A stretch of DNA of 33,617 nucleotides from Sphingomonadaceae bacterium (GCA_947375105.1 CANCET010000017.1:1-33617), one strand, 5' to 3'; shown: positions 1 to 6,900, numbered from the stretch's first letter. Made by a program: numbers and translations. Notes: generated from the sequence alone by a model not told the origin.

Positions 1-677
1 GCTGCGGCGAGCCTCGCGAGCGGATAGGTAATGGGCTTGTGCGCACTTGCGGGGATCCACCCGGCCACGCGCACCGCACTCTCGGCACGCGCATCGGTTG
101 CATAGACAATGCCAAGCGGCGCGGCACCGCGCGCGACCAGCGCCAATGCGGCGCGCACGTTCTCTGCGCGCGCGAGGCTGCCTTGCACATCGGGCCAGAC
201 CTTCAGCCTGACCAGTGCTTCCTTGGCATAGCGCCCGGCCGGGACGGCATCGGGATCGGCGAGCGCGAGGCGCCCCCCACCAAGCGCAGCCGCCAAGGGA
301 AAGCCGGGACGCACGGCAAAGCTGATGCGCGATGCGGTTGGTGCGACAATCACCAGCCGGTTGGTGAGAAACGAGACGCGTGAGGAGGAGACGATCAGAT
401 TGCGCGCGGCCAGATAGTCCATCCACTCTTCATCCGCCGAAACGAACAGGTCGGCGGGCGCCTTGGCCTCGATCTGCCGCGCAAGGGCGGAGGACGCGGC
501 AAAGGACAGGACCGGGCGGGCATGGCCCTTGCGCGCCCAGCCGTCCGCCGCCGCCGTCAGCGCTTCCTGCAGGCTTGCGGCGGCGAGCACGAGCGGCCCG
601 CGCGGTGCGGCCTGCGCCGGTCCGGCAAAAGCGAGAGCGGCAAGCAGGGCGATAAGCAGGCGTGAGACGACGGACAT
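1..677 (-). CDS. modA: Molybdate ABC transporter substrate-binding protein ModA (C-terminus outside window)
   Basis: This periplasmic protein binds molybdate (or tungstate) and delivers it to the ModBC importer. I translated the reverse strand by eye. It opens with MSVVSRLLIALLAALAFAG and an Ala-rich signal peptide ending near AQA (about residue 24). The mature start has the ModA pattern LVLAAASLQEAL, then SFAASSALARQIEAKAPADL and FVSADEEWMDYL, which match the family's oxyanion-binding serine loops and the 'GAPADVFxSA' region. Later segments also fit ModA (NRLVIVAP, LALADPDAVPAGRYAKEAL, RAALALVARGAAPLGIVYATDA). About 225 residues are visible of the usual 250 or so; the 3' end runs off the window, so modB and modC probably lie beyond position 1. 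The ATG at 677 is preceded by AAAGGA at a suitable distance. A ModE-box-like sequence lies just upstream. Confidence 0.9.
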   Translation of the reverse strand, partial: MSVVSRLLIALLAALAFAGPAQAAPRGPLVLAAASLQEALTAAADGWARKGHARPVLSFAASSALARQIEAKAPADLFVSADEEWMDYLAARNLIVSSSRVSFLTNRLVIVAPTASRISFAVRPGFPLAAALGGGRLALADPDAVPAGRYAKEALVRLKVWPDVQGSLARAENVRAALALVARGAAPLGIVYATDARAESAVRVAGWIPASAHKPITYPLARLAA

Positions 678-689
678 GGTAATCCTTTG

Positions 690-715
690 AAGCAATATTC
701 CTCCGTATATAGATT
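690..715 (-). promoter_or_regulatory. Possible ModE (Mop) box upstream of modA
   Basis: Read on the minus strand, TATATA at 711-706 is separated by exactly 6 nt from AATATT at 699-694. The known ModE/Mop operator is a pair of TATATA-type half-sites spaced by 6 nt. The first half is perfect and the second matches 4 of 6. It lies 17-34 bp before the modA start codon, where a repressor bound to molybdate would block expression. The match is short and AT-rich, so it could be chance or simply a -10 element. Confidence 0.35.
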
Positions 716-767
716 GGTGCTGCCTAGACAAGCGTGCCACTGCGGAACGACCATCTCTGGCCATAGT

Positions 768-782
768 CATTGCAGTGCAATG
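768..782. promoter_or_regulatory. 15-bp perfect palindrome in the modA/thioredoxin-like divergent intergenic region
   Basis: CATTGCA-G-TGCAATG is a perfect 7-bp inverted repeat around one central base. It sits between two divergent genes, about 90 bp upstream of the gene at 875. The shape suits a dimeric regulator's operator, but I cannot name the regulator. Confidence 0.3.
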
Positions 783-821
783 CGAGACGTGAAATGAGCC
801 TTGCCAACCCTCTGATCCGGC

Positions 822-872
822 ATCAGGTCGTTTGCCTCTGGCGGCGACGCATCGCCTGCAAAAGGACCTGAT
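822..872 (+). promoter_or_regulatory. Leader hairpin covering the ribosome-binding site of the CPYC oxidoreductase gene
   Basis: Three nested inverted repeats can fold into one long stem: ATCAGGTC (822-829) with GACCTGAT (865-872), TTTGC (831-835) with GCAAA (858-862), and GGCGA (843-847) with TCGCC (852-856), closing a CGCA loop. The Shine-Dalgarno sequence AAAGGA (861-866) lies in the 3' arm and the ATG begins at 875. The fold would therefore limit translation initiation. Whether it responds to temperature, a ligand or a protein cannot be read from the sequence. Confidence 0.5.
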
Positions 873-874
873 CC

Positions 875-1582
875 ATGCGCAATTTCAAATTCCGTCCGCT
901 TCGCATGCTGCCTGTGGTGCTGGCCGCATCGCTCGCCGTGACCACTCCCGTGCGCGCCGACGACGATGCGCAGCCGGACTGGCGCGTGGCGACTGATGTC
1001 GCCCCGATCGGCCCTGCCGACCGGCTGCATGGGCTCGAGAATGCTCCGCTCAGCGTGATCGTATGGATCGATCCCGAATGCCCCTACTGCAAGGTGCTGG
1101 GACGAACGCCGGAAGCCGTGGTCGATGCTTCGGCCGGGCGGGCGAACCTCTCGGTCCGGCTCTACCCGCTGCCGTTCCACGGCCCCAATGCGCGGCTGGC
1201 TGCGCTTTCCGCGCTGTGCGTGGCCGATCAGGCGGGCAGCGCAGCCTACTACCGCTTTCTCAACGGCTGGTTGGAGAAGACCGCCACCAACGGCGCGGGG
1301 ATCGTGGCCAGCGCTGGTGCGGGCCGCGATCCGGTGGGTGATCTTGCGGCAGCCTCCGGTGCCAGGGACCTCTTCAAGCTTGCCGCCTGCACGGCCGATC
1401 CGGCAACCACGCAGCGGCTTTCAGAAGAAATGACCGGTGCCGACCGCGCGCACCTTGCCGGCACCCCGGCGATAGCCGTGCGCAACAATGCCAATGGCCG
1501 GACGATCATGGTCAGCGGCGCGATCGGTGCGGAGGACCTGAAGGCCGCCCTCGATTACATGGCCCGGCAAACGGGCAGCTGA
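875..1582 (+). CDS. Exported thioredoxin-fold thiol:disulfide oxidoreductase (DsbA/DsbC/DsbG-like)
   Basis: A 235-aa protein with a signal peptide (hydrophobic core about residues 11-23, cleavage near VRA-DD), so it should act in the periplasm. The thioredoxin-fold active site is CPYC at residues 69-72 in WIDPECPYCK, and the cis-proline loop GTP is at 196-198. Two further cysteines (about 115 and 172) may form a structural disulfide. The single-domain layout and the 'DPxCPYC' context fit the DsbA/DsbC/DsbG-type 'thioredoxin_4' proteins. I cannot tell an oxidase from an isomerase: there is no obvious N-terminal dimerisation domain of DsbC length. AAAGGA precedes the ATG. The gene is monocistronic, divergent from modA and convergent with the PstS-like pair. 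It may serve disulfide-bonded exported proteins nearby, but that link is only positional. Confidence 0.85.
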   Translation: MRNFKFRPLRMLPVVLAASLAVTTPVRADDDAQPDWRVATDVAPIGPADRLHGLENAPLSVIVWIDPECPYCKVLGRTPEAVVDASAGRANLSVRLYPLPFHGPNARLAALSALCVADQAGSAAYYRFLNGWLEKTATNGAGIVASAGAGRDPVGDLAAASGARDLFKLAACTADPATTQRLSEEMTGADRAHLAGTPAIAVRNNANGRTIMVSGAIGAEDLKAALDYMARQTGS

Positions 1583-1618
1583 ATCCCGGGCCCGCCGCTT
1601 GAACGCCGCGGCAACTCC

Positions 1619-1656
1619 AAAAAAAATGGCGGCAGATCCGAAGATCGATGCCGCCA
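1619..1656 (-). terminator. Second (distal) rho-independent terminator downstream of PstS-like gene 1
   Basis: TGGCGGCA (1627-1634) pairs with TGCCGCCA (1649-1656), with an inner GATC-CGAA-GATC. Read on the minus strand, the stem is followed by a run of eight U (A-run at 1619-1626). It separates the convergent oxidoreductase gene from the PstS-like gene. The same type of hairpin recurs at 4184-4217. Confidence 0.75.
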
Positions 1657-1659
1657 GGG

Positions 1660-1673
1660 ATTGGGATATAAAC
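1660..1673. repeat. 14-bp direct repeat, copy 1 (ATTGGGATATAAAC)
   Basis: ATTGGGATATAAAC occurs identically at 4222-4235, in both cases a few bases from the distal terminator of a PstS-like gene. It is probably a relic of the tandem duplication that produced the two genes, or a conserved site. Confidence 0.7.
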
Positions 1674-1764
1674 TAATCACCGGCCAAAGGTCGGATGACT
1701 GCATCCTGCATAGCGAAAAAGCATGAATTTTGCCTGAACAAGGCAATTCCCTTGGCCCCATGCG

Positions 1765-1795
1765 AAAAAGGCGGCCCCGGTTTCCCGGAGCCGCC
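1765..1795 (-). terminator. Rho-independent terminator immediately after PstS-like gene 1
   Basis: On the minus strand a GC-rich stem (GGCGGCCCCGG at 1770-1780 against the complementary run ending at 1795, TTT loop) is followed by UUUUU (A-run 1765-1769). It starts 29 nt after the stop codon, exactly as at the second PstS-like gene. A small C(UUCG)G-type hairpin, GGGCCTTCGGGCTT, lies between the stop and this stem. Confidence 0.85.
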
Positions 1796-1823
1796 CTCCT
1801 CTCAAGCCCGAAGGCCCGCTTGC

Positions 1824-3767
1824 TTAGTCGAGGCCGACAAACTTGCCAGCGCCCGAACCGCAGCTCGGGTTCGGAGCGGCAACCGCGAACTTGCCGCTGG
1901 CGTCAGGCGCACCCGAAGTGGGGAGCGTGGCGACACCGGCAACGCCAGTGGTTGGCAGGCCATTCTGGAGCCAGAGTTGCTTGCTCTTGAGGGTCGTGTT
2001 GAGCGAAACCGAGAGGAAGGTTTCGCGAACAGCCTGGATCCACGCCTTCGGCATCGTCGCGATACCCGTCTGGGTCTTGATGCCGACCTTGCCGTTCTCC
2101 GTACCATTGAGCAGGTTCGGATTGAGCGCCACACCCTTCGAAGTCTTCGTCAGCAGACCGAACGTCTCGCTGATGAACGTTGCCAGCGCGTTGCGGATGG
2201 CCGGATTCGAATAGCAGGTCGCCAGGTTCATCTGGGTCGTGCCGGTGAGCGGATAGCCGGTCGAAGGGCTCGCCAGATTGCCGGTCTGGTAGAGGGCGTT
2301 GTACCAATCTTCAGGGGAAGCGCGGTCGCCGAAGCCGGTCGCCAGGAAGTTGCCCCGGCCGTCGCTCTGCGGTGGGCGGATCGTGGTGCCGAACGCCGCA
2401 ACCGCCAACGTCGCGAGCGGCAGCGCCCAGATGGCCTTGCCGCTGCTGTCCTTGCTCTTCAGCGCGGCGGCAAACAGCGTCTGACCGGCCGAGGGTTTGA
2501 CCCAATCCGCGCCGATATAGCCGAGCTTGCCGTTCAGCTTCACGCTCGGAGCGCTTGCCGAAGGCTTGTCGGGGGCGATATTGATCGCGCCGGCCACCCT
2601 GCCGGAACCTGCAGCGACGAGGAAGAGACCGGGTGCTTCAGCGCCGCGCGATGTATCGATCGACGCACCGTCAGACGTGGCGCCGCTCAGGCGCGTGACA
2701 GTGCCGGCGAACTTGGTCCCGTTGGGCAGCGTGAGACCGGCGGTCGCCGAGTTGTTCGGGTAATACGGCGACGAAGCCGAACTGTTGACACCCGAGGTGA
2801 GATCGAACGTGGCGGTGGAGGGATCATAGGGCAGCGCTTCAGCCGCCTGCGCGAAGTAGTTGGTGCCCGTGTAGCCGTTTGCGGCGTTGCACGCTGCGGC
2901 AAGGTGCCTGGTGAAGATGTCGGTGGTGCCCGACTTGTCCAGACGGCCGACCAGACGAATGGGAACGCCATCCTTCTCCCAGCGCGCCAGGCTGTCGGCC
3001 GGGGACTTGAGCAGCTTCTTGCGGATCGAGCGGCCGACCACATACGTGTTCAGCGCGGTAAGCACGGGATCGTTGAAGTTGGTGATCGTGCCGTTGAAGA
3101 TGCCGCAATAGGCCGCCTTGCTCAGACGCATGCCGCCCGAGAGCGTGTTGTACACCGATTGCGGGGTGGCGACATTGAACTTGTAGGTCGCGACCGGCGC
3201 GCCGCCGCTATACTTGATGCCGTAGACCGGGTTGTAGGCGAGCGCCACCGGCAGCACGTAGAGCGGGATCTGGATCAGCGGACCGCCCTGAACGCCGCGG
3301 CCTGCATTGTAGGCCGAGATACGATCGGAAACCGACGAATCCGACATCGAATAGTGCGGTCCGCCCGTGGTCCAGCCCGCGCCCCAGGGGTTAGTGCCCG
3401 AGGGCAACGTGCCGGTGGCGAAATATTTCTTGCCGTCACCCGAACCGGTGGAAAGATACTTGGCGGTGATCTTCGGCTGAATGCCGGTCACCGAGCAATC
3501 GAACGTGGCGTCGGTGCCCTGATAAAGACCGGGCGGGTTTGCGCTCGGCGTGGTCGAGGTGTTGGAATAGGTCAGCACGCTGCCGTTCTTGACGCTGGCG
3601 GCACCCGTGAGGCAGCCCTGCTCGCGCGGGAGAACAACGGCCACCGCAGAAGAGCCTGCGCCGTGGATGTCGGCAGCGGGGAATGCGACCTGCGCCTGGG
3701 CAGCGGTCGCCACAAGGCTGGAAGTGGCGGCGGCGAGAAGCAACTGCGTCTTGGTATACCTGATCAT
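1824..3767 (-). CDS. Large PstS-like phosphate-binding (PBP-like) exported protein, paralogue 1
   Basis: A 647-aa exported protein with a signal peptide (cleavage near AQA-QVAF, residue 25). It carries the signature blocks of phosphate-binding PstS proteins in order: HGAGSS (35-40, like the GAGAS loop), IPLYVLPVALAYNP, CGIFNGTITNFND (like 'IFLGKITNWND'), RLVGRLDKSGTTDIFTRHL near 270-290 (phosphate-ligand SGTT loop), GKLGYIGADW and YPLTGTT. It is almost twice the length of a normal PstS (about 340 aa), with extra segments between the blocks. Six cysteines are shared with paralogue 2, suggesting three disulfides. No pstC/A/B neighbours are present, so a role as a secreted or surface phosphate scavenger, possibly via the divergent T2SS, is more likely than ABC import; this is inference. 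I chose the ATG at 3767 because of the AAAGGTG site and the signal peptide; an earlier in-frame ATG at 3827 lacks both. Confidence 0.85.
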   Translation of the reverse strand: MIRYTKTQLLLAAATSSLVATAAQAQVAFPAADIHGAGSSAVAVVLPREQGCLTGAASVKNGSVLTYSNTSTTPSANPPGLYQGTDATFDCSVTGIQPKITAKYLSTGSGDGKKYFATGTLPSGTNPWGAGWTTGGPHYSMSDSSVSDRISAYNAGRGVQGGPLIQIPLYVLPVALAYNPVYGIKYSGGAPVATYKFNVATPQSVYNTLSGGMRLSKAAYCGIFNGTITNFNDPVLTALNTYVVGRSIRKKLLKSPADSLARWEKDGVPIRLVGRLDKSGTTDIFTRHLAAACNAANGYTGTNYFAQAAEALPYDPSTATFDLTSGVNSSASSPYYPNNSATAGLTLPNGTKFAGTVTRLSGATSDGASIDTSRGAEAPGLFLVAAGSGRVAGAINIAPDKPSASAPSVKLNGKLGYIGADWVKPSAGQTLFAAALKSKDSSGKAIWALPLATLAVAAFGTTIRPPQSDGRGNFLATGFGDRASPEDWYNALYQTGNLASPSTGYPLTGTTQMNLATCYSNPAIRNALATFISETFGLLTKTSKGVALNPNLLNGTENGKVGIKTQTGIATMPKAWIQAVRETFLSVSLNTTLKSKQLWLQNGLPTTGVAGVATLPTSGAPDASGKFAVAAPNPSCGSGAGKFVGLD

Positions 3768-3983
3768 TTCAAACACCTTTCGCTTCAGTTTTTTTCTCCG
3801 CGCCCAGCAAACCGGACGTGGCAGCACTCTGAATCGTCAGTTCCTGCCCGCGCCTTCACGAAGAAGAACGGGCATGGAACAGGAATTGGGTGCGCATTTC
3901 TGCTTATATTGATCAGCCCCTAAGGCTTTGACCTGATCAGGACAGAACCACGCCCCCTAACGAAAGATCTTTATTTCCTTGAA

Positions 3984-4001
3984 ATGACATTTTTATGATA
4001 T
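3984..4001 (-). promoter_or_regulatory. Pho-box-like site upstream of PstS-like gene 1
   Basis: Read on the minus strand it is ATATCAT-AAAA-ATGTCAT, two 7-bp repeats at an 11-bp period. The PhoB box is CTGTCAT-N4-CTGTCAT; the TGTCAT core of the second repeat is perfect and the first differs at one core base. An A/T-rich -10-like stretch (AAATAAAGAT) follows about 10 nt downstream, the layout of PhoB-activated promoters. It lies 217 bp before the start codon and is part of a block of about 26 bp conserved before paralogue 2. Confidence 0.55.
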
Positions 4002-4183
4002 TCGTGTCGGAGATCTTGGCGCACCGGCAAAGTGAAGGCGTTCGCGCCAGTGCCCAGCCGAAGTTCCACCCGCTGGGGGCTCAGAATCCCTAGGGATTGC
4101 ACTACGCATCGCTACGATGGGCCGGATCACTTTGATGGGCTCGCGCTGCGGTGCCGAGTGCTTGCAGCGGCGTGCGCTGATCC

Positions 4184-4217
4184 AAAAAAGGCGGCGGATC
4201 CGAAAATCAACGCCGCC
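4184..4217 (-). terminator. Second (distal) rho-independent terminator downstream of PstS-like gene 2
   Basis: GGCGGCG (4190-4196) pairs with CGCCGCC (4211-4217); on the minus strand the stem is followed by six U (A-run 4184-4189). It matches the hairpin at 1619-1656 in sequence and position and should insulate paralogue 1's promoter from read-through. Confidence 0.75.
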
Positions 4218-4221
4218 AGCT

Positions 4222-4235
4222 ATTGGGATATAAAC
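4222..4235. repeat. 14-bp direct repeat, copy 2 (ATTGGGATATAAAC)
   Basis: This is identical to the copy at 1660-1673 and lies the same few bases beyond the distal terminator. Confidence 0.7.
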
Positions 4236-4426
4236 ATGCCACCATCTAAGGCTTTGGTGACACTAAACTTTTGTTATAAGCAATATTAACACCAGATGAA
4301 CGCATCGATCCTTGGGATCTGGCGCGAGAGGCGTGCCCGATTGCCCATCCGGTGATTTTGCGCCGAAACCGGCATCGCCTGCCGAGAGGTGCTTGTGCCT
4401 GCGGCAGCCGCTTCCATGCAGCCACG

Positions 4427-4457
4427 AAAAAGGCGGCCCCGGTTTCCCGGGGCCGCC
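4427..4457 (-). terminator. Rho-independent terminator immediately after PstS-like gene 2
   Basis: An 11-bp perfect stem (GGCGGCCCCGG, 4432-4442, with its complement ending at 4457, TTT loop) is followed on the minus strand by UUUUU. It lies 29 nt after the stop codon, as at paralogue 1. Confidence 0.9.
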
Positions 4458-4485
4458 CTCGTCTCAAGCCCGAAGGCCCGAATGC

Positions 4486-6453
4486 TTAGTTGATACCGGC
4501 GAACTGGCCAGCGCCCGAACCGCAGCTCGGGTTCGGAGCAGCCACGGCATACTTGCCCTTGGCATCAGCTGCACCCGAAGTGGGGAGCGTGACGACACCG
4601 GCAACAGCCTTGGTCGGCAGACCGTTCTGCAGCCAGAGCTTCTTGCCCTTGAGCGTGGCATCCTTGGGAACCACGAGGAAGGTATCGGTGATCGCCTGGA
4701 TCCAAGCCTTCGGCATGGTGGCCAGACCGGTCTGGGTCTTGATACCGATCTTGCCGTTGGCCGCACCGTTGATCAGGTTGGCCGAGACCTTGGCGCCAGC
4801 CGAGTCCTTCTTGAGCAGACCGAAGGTCTCGCTGATGAAGGTCACGAGCGCGTTGCGGACAGCGGGGCTCGAATAGCAGGTCGCCAGGTTCATCTGGGTC
4901 GTGCCGGTGATCGGATAACCGACCGTCGGGTTCGCCAGGTTGCCCGTCGCGTAAAGGGCATCGTACCAGTTGTTGGCCGAAGCACGGTCACCAAAGCCGG
5001 TTGCCGAGAACTTGCCCTTGGCATCGCTCTGCGGCGGCAGGATGGTGGTGCCGAACGCAGCGGTCGCCAGCGTGGTGAGCGGCAGCGCCCAGGTCACCTT
5101 GCCCTTGGCATCCTTGCTCGCCAGTGCAGCGGCGAACAGGGTCTGACCAGCCGAAGGCTTGATCCAGTCAGCACCGATGTAGCCGAGCTTGCCGTTCAGC
5201 AGAACTGTCGGCTCGCTCAGAACCTTGTCAGGCGCGATGTTGATCGCACCGGCGACCTTGCTCGAACCCGAAGCCACGAGGAAGAAACCCGGTGCTTCCG
5301 CCCCACGCGAGGTATCGATCGTCGTGCCGTTCGAGGTCGCGCCGCTCAGGCGAGTGGTCGTGCCGGCGAACGTGGTCGCGTTGGGCAGCGTGACACCGGA
5401 GGTCGACGAGCTGTTCGGGTAATAAGGCGACGAAGCCGAACTGTTGACACCCGAGGTGAGATCGAACGTTGCGGAGGAGGGATCGTAGGGCAGCGATTCT
5501 GCGTTGGTCGTGAAGTAGTTCACGCCAGTGTAGCCATTCGCGCTGTTGCAGACCGCCGCGAGGTGGCGCGTGAACACGTCGGTGGTGCCCGACTTGTCCA
5601 GACGACCGACCAGACGGATCGGCACGCCGTCTTGGGTCCAGCGGCTGAGGCTGTCAGACGGATCCATGAGGGTCTTGGTCTTGGTCAGCTTGCCAACAAC
5701 GTAGGTGTTCAGCGCGGTGAGCGCGGCATCGTTGAAGTTGGTGATCGTGCCGTTGAAGATGCCGCAATAGGCAGCCTTGTTGAGGCGCAGACCGCCCGAG
5801 AGGGTGTTGTACACCGACTGCGGGGATGCAACGTTGAACTTGTAGGTGGCGACGGTGGTGGTGGTGGGGTTAGCAGCGTCGGTGACCTTGATGCCATAGA
5901 CCGGGTTGTAGGCGATCGCGACGGGGAGCACGTAGAGCGGGATCTGGATCAGCGCGCCGCCCTGAACGCCGCGGCCCGAGTTGTAGGCCGAGAGACGATC
6001 GGCGACCGACGAGTCAGACATCGAATAGTGCGGGCCGCCAGCGGTCCAGCCGGTGTTGGCGACGTTGTTCCAGGGGTTGGTGCCCGTGGGGAGCGTGCCG
6101 GTGGCGAAGAACTTCTTGCCGTCGCCCGAACCGGTCGAGAGATACTTGGCAGTGATGTTGGGCTGGATGCCCGCAACGGCGCAGTCAACCGTGCCGTCGA
6201 TGCCCTGATAGACACCAGCCGGGTTGGCGGTCGGCGTGGTCGAGGTGTTGGTGTAGGTCAGCACGCTGCCGTTCGAGACGCTGGCAGCGCCGGTGAGGCA
6301 GCCCTGCTCGCGCGGGAGAACGACGGCGACCGACGAAGCGCCTGCGCCATGCAGGTCAGCGGCGGGGAAAGCGACCTGCGCGTTGGCGGTCGTGGCGGTG
6401 AGGCCGGTAGCGGCGACAGCAAGCAGCAGTCGCGACTTCAGATGATTAGACAT
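4486..6453 (-). CDS. Large PstS-like phosphate-binding (PBP-like) exported protein, paralogue 2
   Basis: A 655-aa exported protein, clearly a tandem paralogue of the gene at 1824-3767: long stretches are identical, with only small indels such as TDAANPTTTT near residue 190. The signal peptide is cleaved near ANA-QVAF (residue 25). The PstS blocks are conserved: HGAGAS (35-40), IPLYVLPVAIAYNP, CGIFNGTITNFND, RLVGRLDKSGTTDVFTRHL, GKLGYIGADW and YPITGTT. The same six cysteines are present (in GCLTG, VDCAVAG, YCGIF, VCNSANG, TCYSSP and SCGSGAG). The start at 6453 has AAAGGGAT just upstream. It has its own promoter block and terminator, so the two genes can be expressed separately. A secreted phosphate-scavenging or DING-type role is inferred; cell-surface binding of another oxyanion is possible. 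Confidence 0.85.
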   Translation of the reverse strand: MSNHLKSRLLLAVAATGLTATTANAQVAFPAADLHGAGASSVAVVLPREQGCLTGAASVSNGSVLTYTNTSTTPTANPAGVYQGIDGTVDCAVAGIQPNITAKYLSTGSGDGKKFFATGTLPTGTNPWNNVANTGWTAGGPHYSMSDSSVADRLSAYNSGRGVQGGALIQIPLYVLPVAIAYNPVYGIKVTDAANPTTTTVATYKFNVASPQSVYNTLSGGLRLNKAAYCGIFNGTITNFNDAALTALNTYVVGKLTKTKTLMDPSDSLSRWTQDGVPIRLVGRLDKSGTTDVFTRHLAAVCNSANGYTGVNYFTTNAESLPYDPSSATFDLTSGVNSSASSPYYPNSSSTSGVTLPNATTFAGTTTRLSGATSNGTTIDTSRGAEAPGFFLVASGSSKVAGAINIAPDKVLSEPTVLLNGKLGYIGADWIKPSAGQTLFAAALASKDAKGKVTWALPLTTLATAAFGTTILPPQSDAKGKFSATGFGDRASANNWYDALYATGNLANPTVGYPITGTTQMNLATCYSSPAVRNALVTFISETFGLLKKDSAGAKVSANLINGAANGKIGIKTQTGLATMPKAWIQAITDTFLVVPKDATLKGKKLWLQNGLPTKAVAGVVTLPTSGAADAKGKYAVAAPNPSCGSGAGQFAGIN

Positions 6454-6589
6454 GGTATATCCCTTTCACTTCAGTTTTTTGTTCTTCAAGCCCAGTGATT
6501 TGGGCATGACGAAAGCCTGAGCCTTAGATCTCTTCCACTCCCTTCATGACGAAGGTTGGAGCAGGATTTGGAGTTGAGCGCGCAATCAA

Positions 6590-6630
6590 CCGGATCAATT
6601 TAAGCCTTTGCGAGAGGTGCCTTGATCCGG
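6590..6630 (-). repeat. 9-bp inverted repeat in the leader of PstS-like gene 2
   Basis: CCGGATCAA (6590-6598) and TTGATCCGG (6622-6630) are perfect complements with a 23-nt loop, inside the presumed 5' untranslated region. It could be an RNA hairpin or an operator. Paralogue 1 has no matching stem here, so it is not part of the conserved block. Confidence 0.4.
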
Positions 6631-6672
6631 GTGAATTGATTCGCCTCCCCGGCACCCCTCTATTTTCCGGCA

Positions 6673-6690
6673 ATGACATTTTTGTGATGT
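6673..6690 (-). promoter_or_regulatory. Pho-box-like site upstream of PstS-like gene 2
   Basis: The minus-strand sequence is ACATCAC-AAAA-ATGTCAT, two repeats at an 11-bp period with a perfect TGTCAT core in the second and a weaker first repeat. It lies 220 bp before the start codon, almost the same distance as in paralogue 1. The surrounding block of about 26 bp is nearly identical in both (AATGACATTTTT and TTCGTGTCGG shared), while flanking intergenic sequence has diverged. A -10-like AAAATAGA follows. Confidence 0.5.
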
Positions 6691-6865
6691 TCGTGTCGGC
6701 AAAGCCTGCGCAGCAAAAAAGCGTGCAGCACGTTTGCCGATCTTGAACTGTCGAAGCGCGGAGGCGCTTTCGCGACTTGAGAGCTATGCGGGTTCGCCGG
6801 CAGCGCGCGCGTCAAATCACCGCGCACGCAGGGCGTTGCGGAACGATGAAAATCGAAGCGATGGA

Positions 6866-6886
6866 CGCTGTCCTGAAGAGACAGCG
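6866..6886 (-). terminator. Weak terminator-like hairpin after the ompH-like gene
   Basis: CGCTGTC (6866-6872) and GACAGCG (6880-6886) form a 7-bp stem with a 7-nt loop, 15 nt past the stop codon at 6901. There is no immediate U-run on the minus strand, only a short TTTT about 15 nt later. It could mark the end of the long TPS operon. Confidence 0.35.
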
Positions 6887-6900
6887 CCTGATCGAACGCG

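Larger units (their letters stand above)
3768..4485. other. Intergenic region between the two PstS-like genes
   Basis: 718 bp with no convincing gene. On the minus strand it holds, from 4457 downward, the proximal terminator of paralogue 2, an AT-richer stretch without recognisable content (about 4236-4426), the 14-bp repeat at 4222-4235, a distal terminator (4184-4217), the Pho-box-like block (3984-4001) and a roughly 200-nt leader for paralogue 1. The leader includes a perfect CCTGATCAGG palindrome at 3932-3941. The last part before the start codon (an A-run followed by CTGAAG and GAAAGG) is nearly the same in both paralogues. Confidence 0.6.
6454..6900. other. Intergenic region between PstS-like gene 2 and the ompH-like gene
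   Basis: 447 bp without a credible gene. It holds the Pho-box-like block (6673-6690), a leader of roughly 200 nt for PstS-like gene 2 with a 9-bp inverted repeat, and a weak hairpin just after the ompH-like stop codon (6866-6886). I see nothing recognisable in about 6700-6860. Confidence 0.55.

Noticed and set aside
1695..3923. Long open frame on the plus strand (742 codons) opposite PstS-like gene 1
   Set aside because: It is antisense to a gene with signal peptide, PstS motifs, promoter and terminators. Its product is Arg/Gly-rich low-complexity sequence, as expected from a GC-rich shadow frame, and the same appears opposite paralogue 2 (4312-6498).
4032..4289. Small plus-strand open frame in the PstS-like intergenic region
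   Set aside because: It runs through the distal terminator, has no ribosome-binding site and resembles no family.
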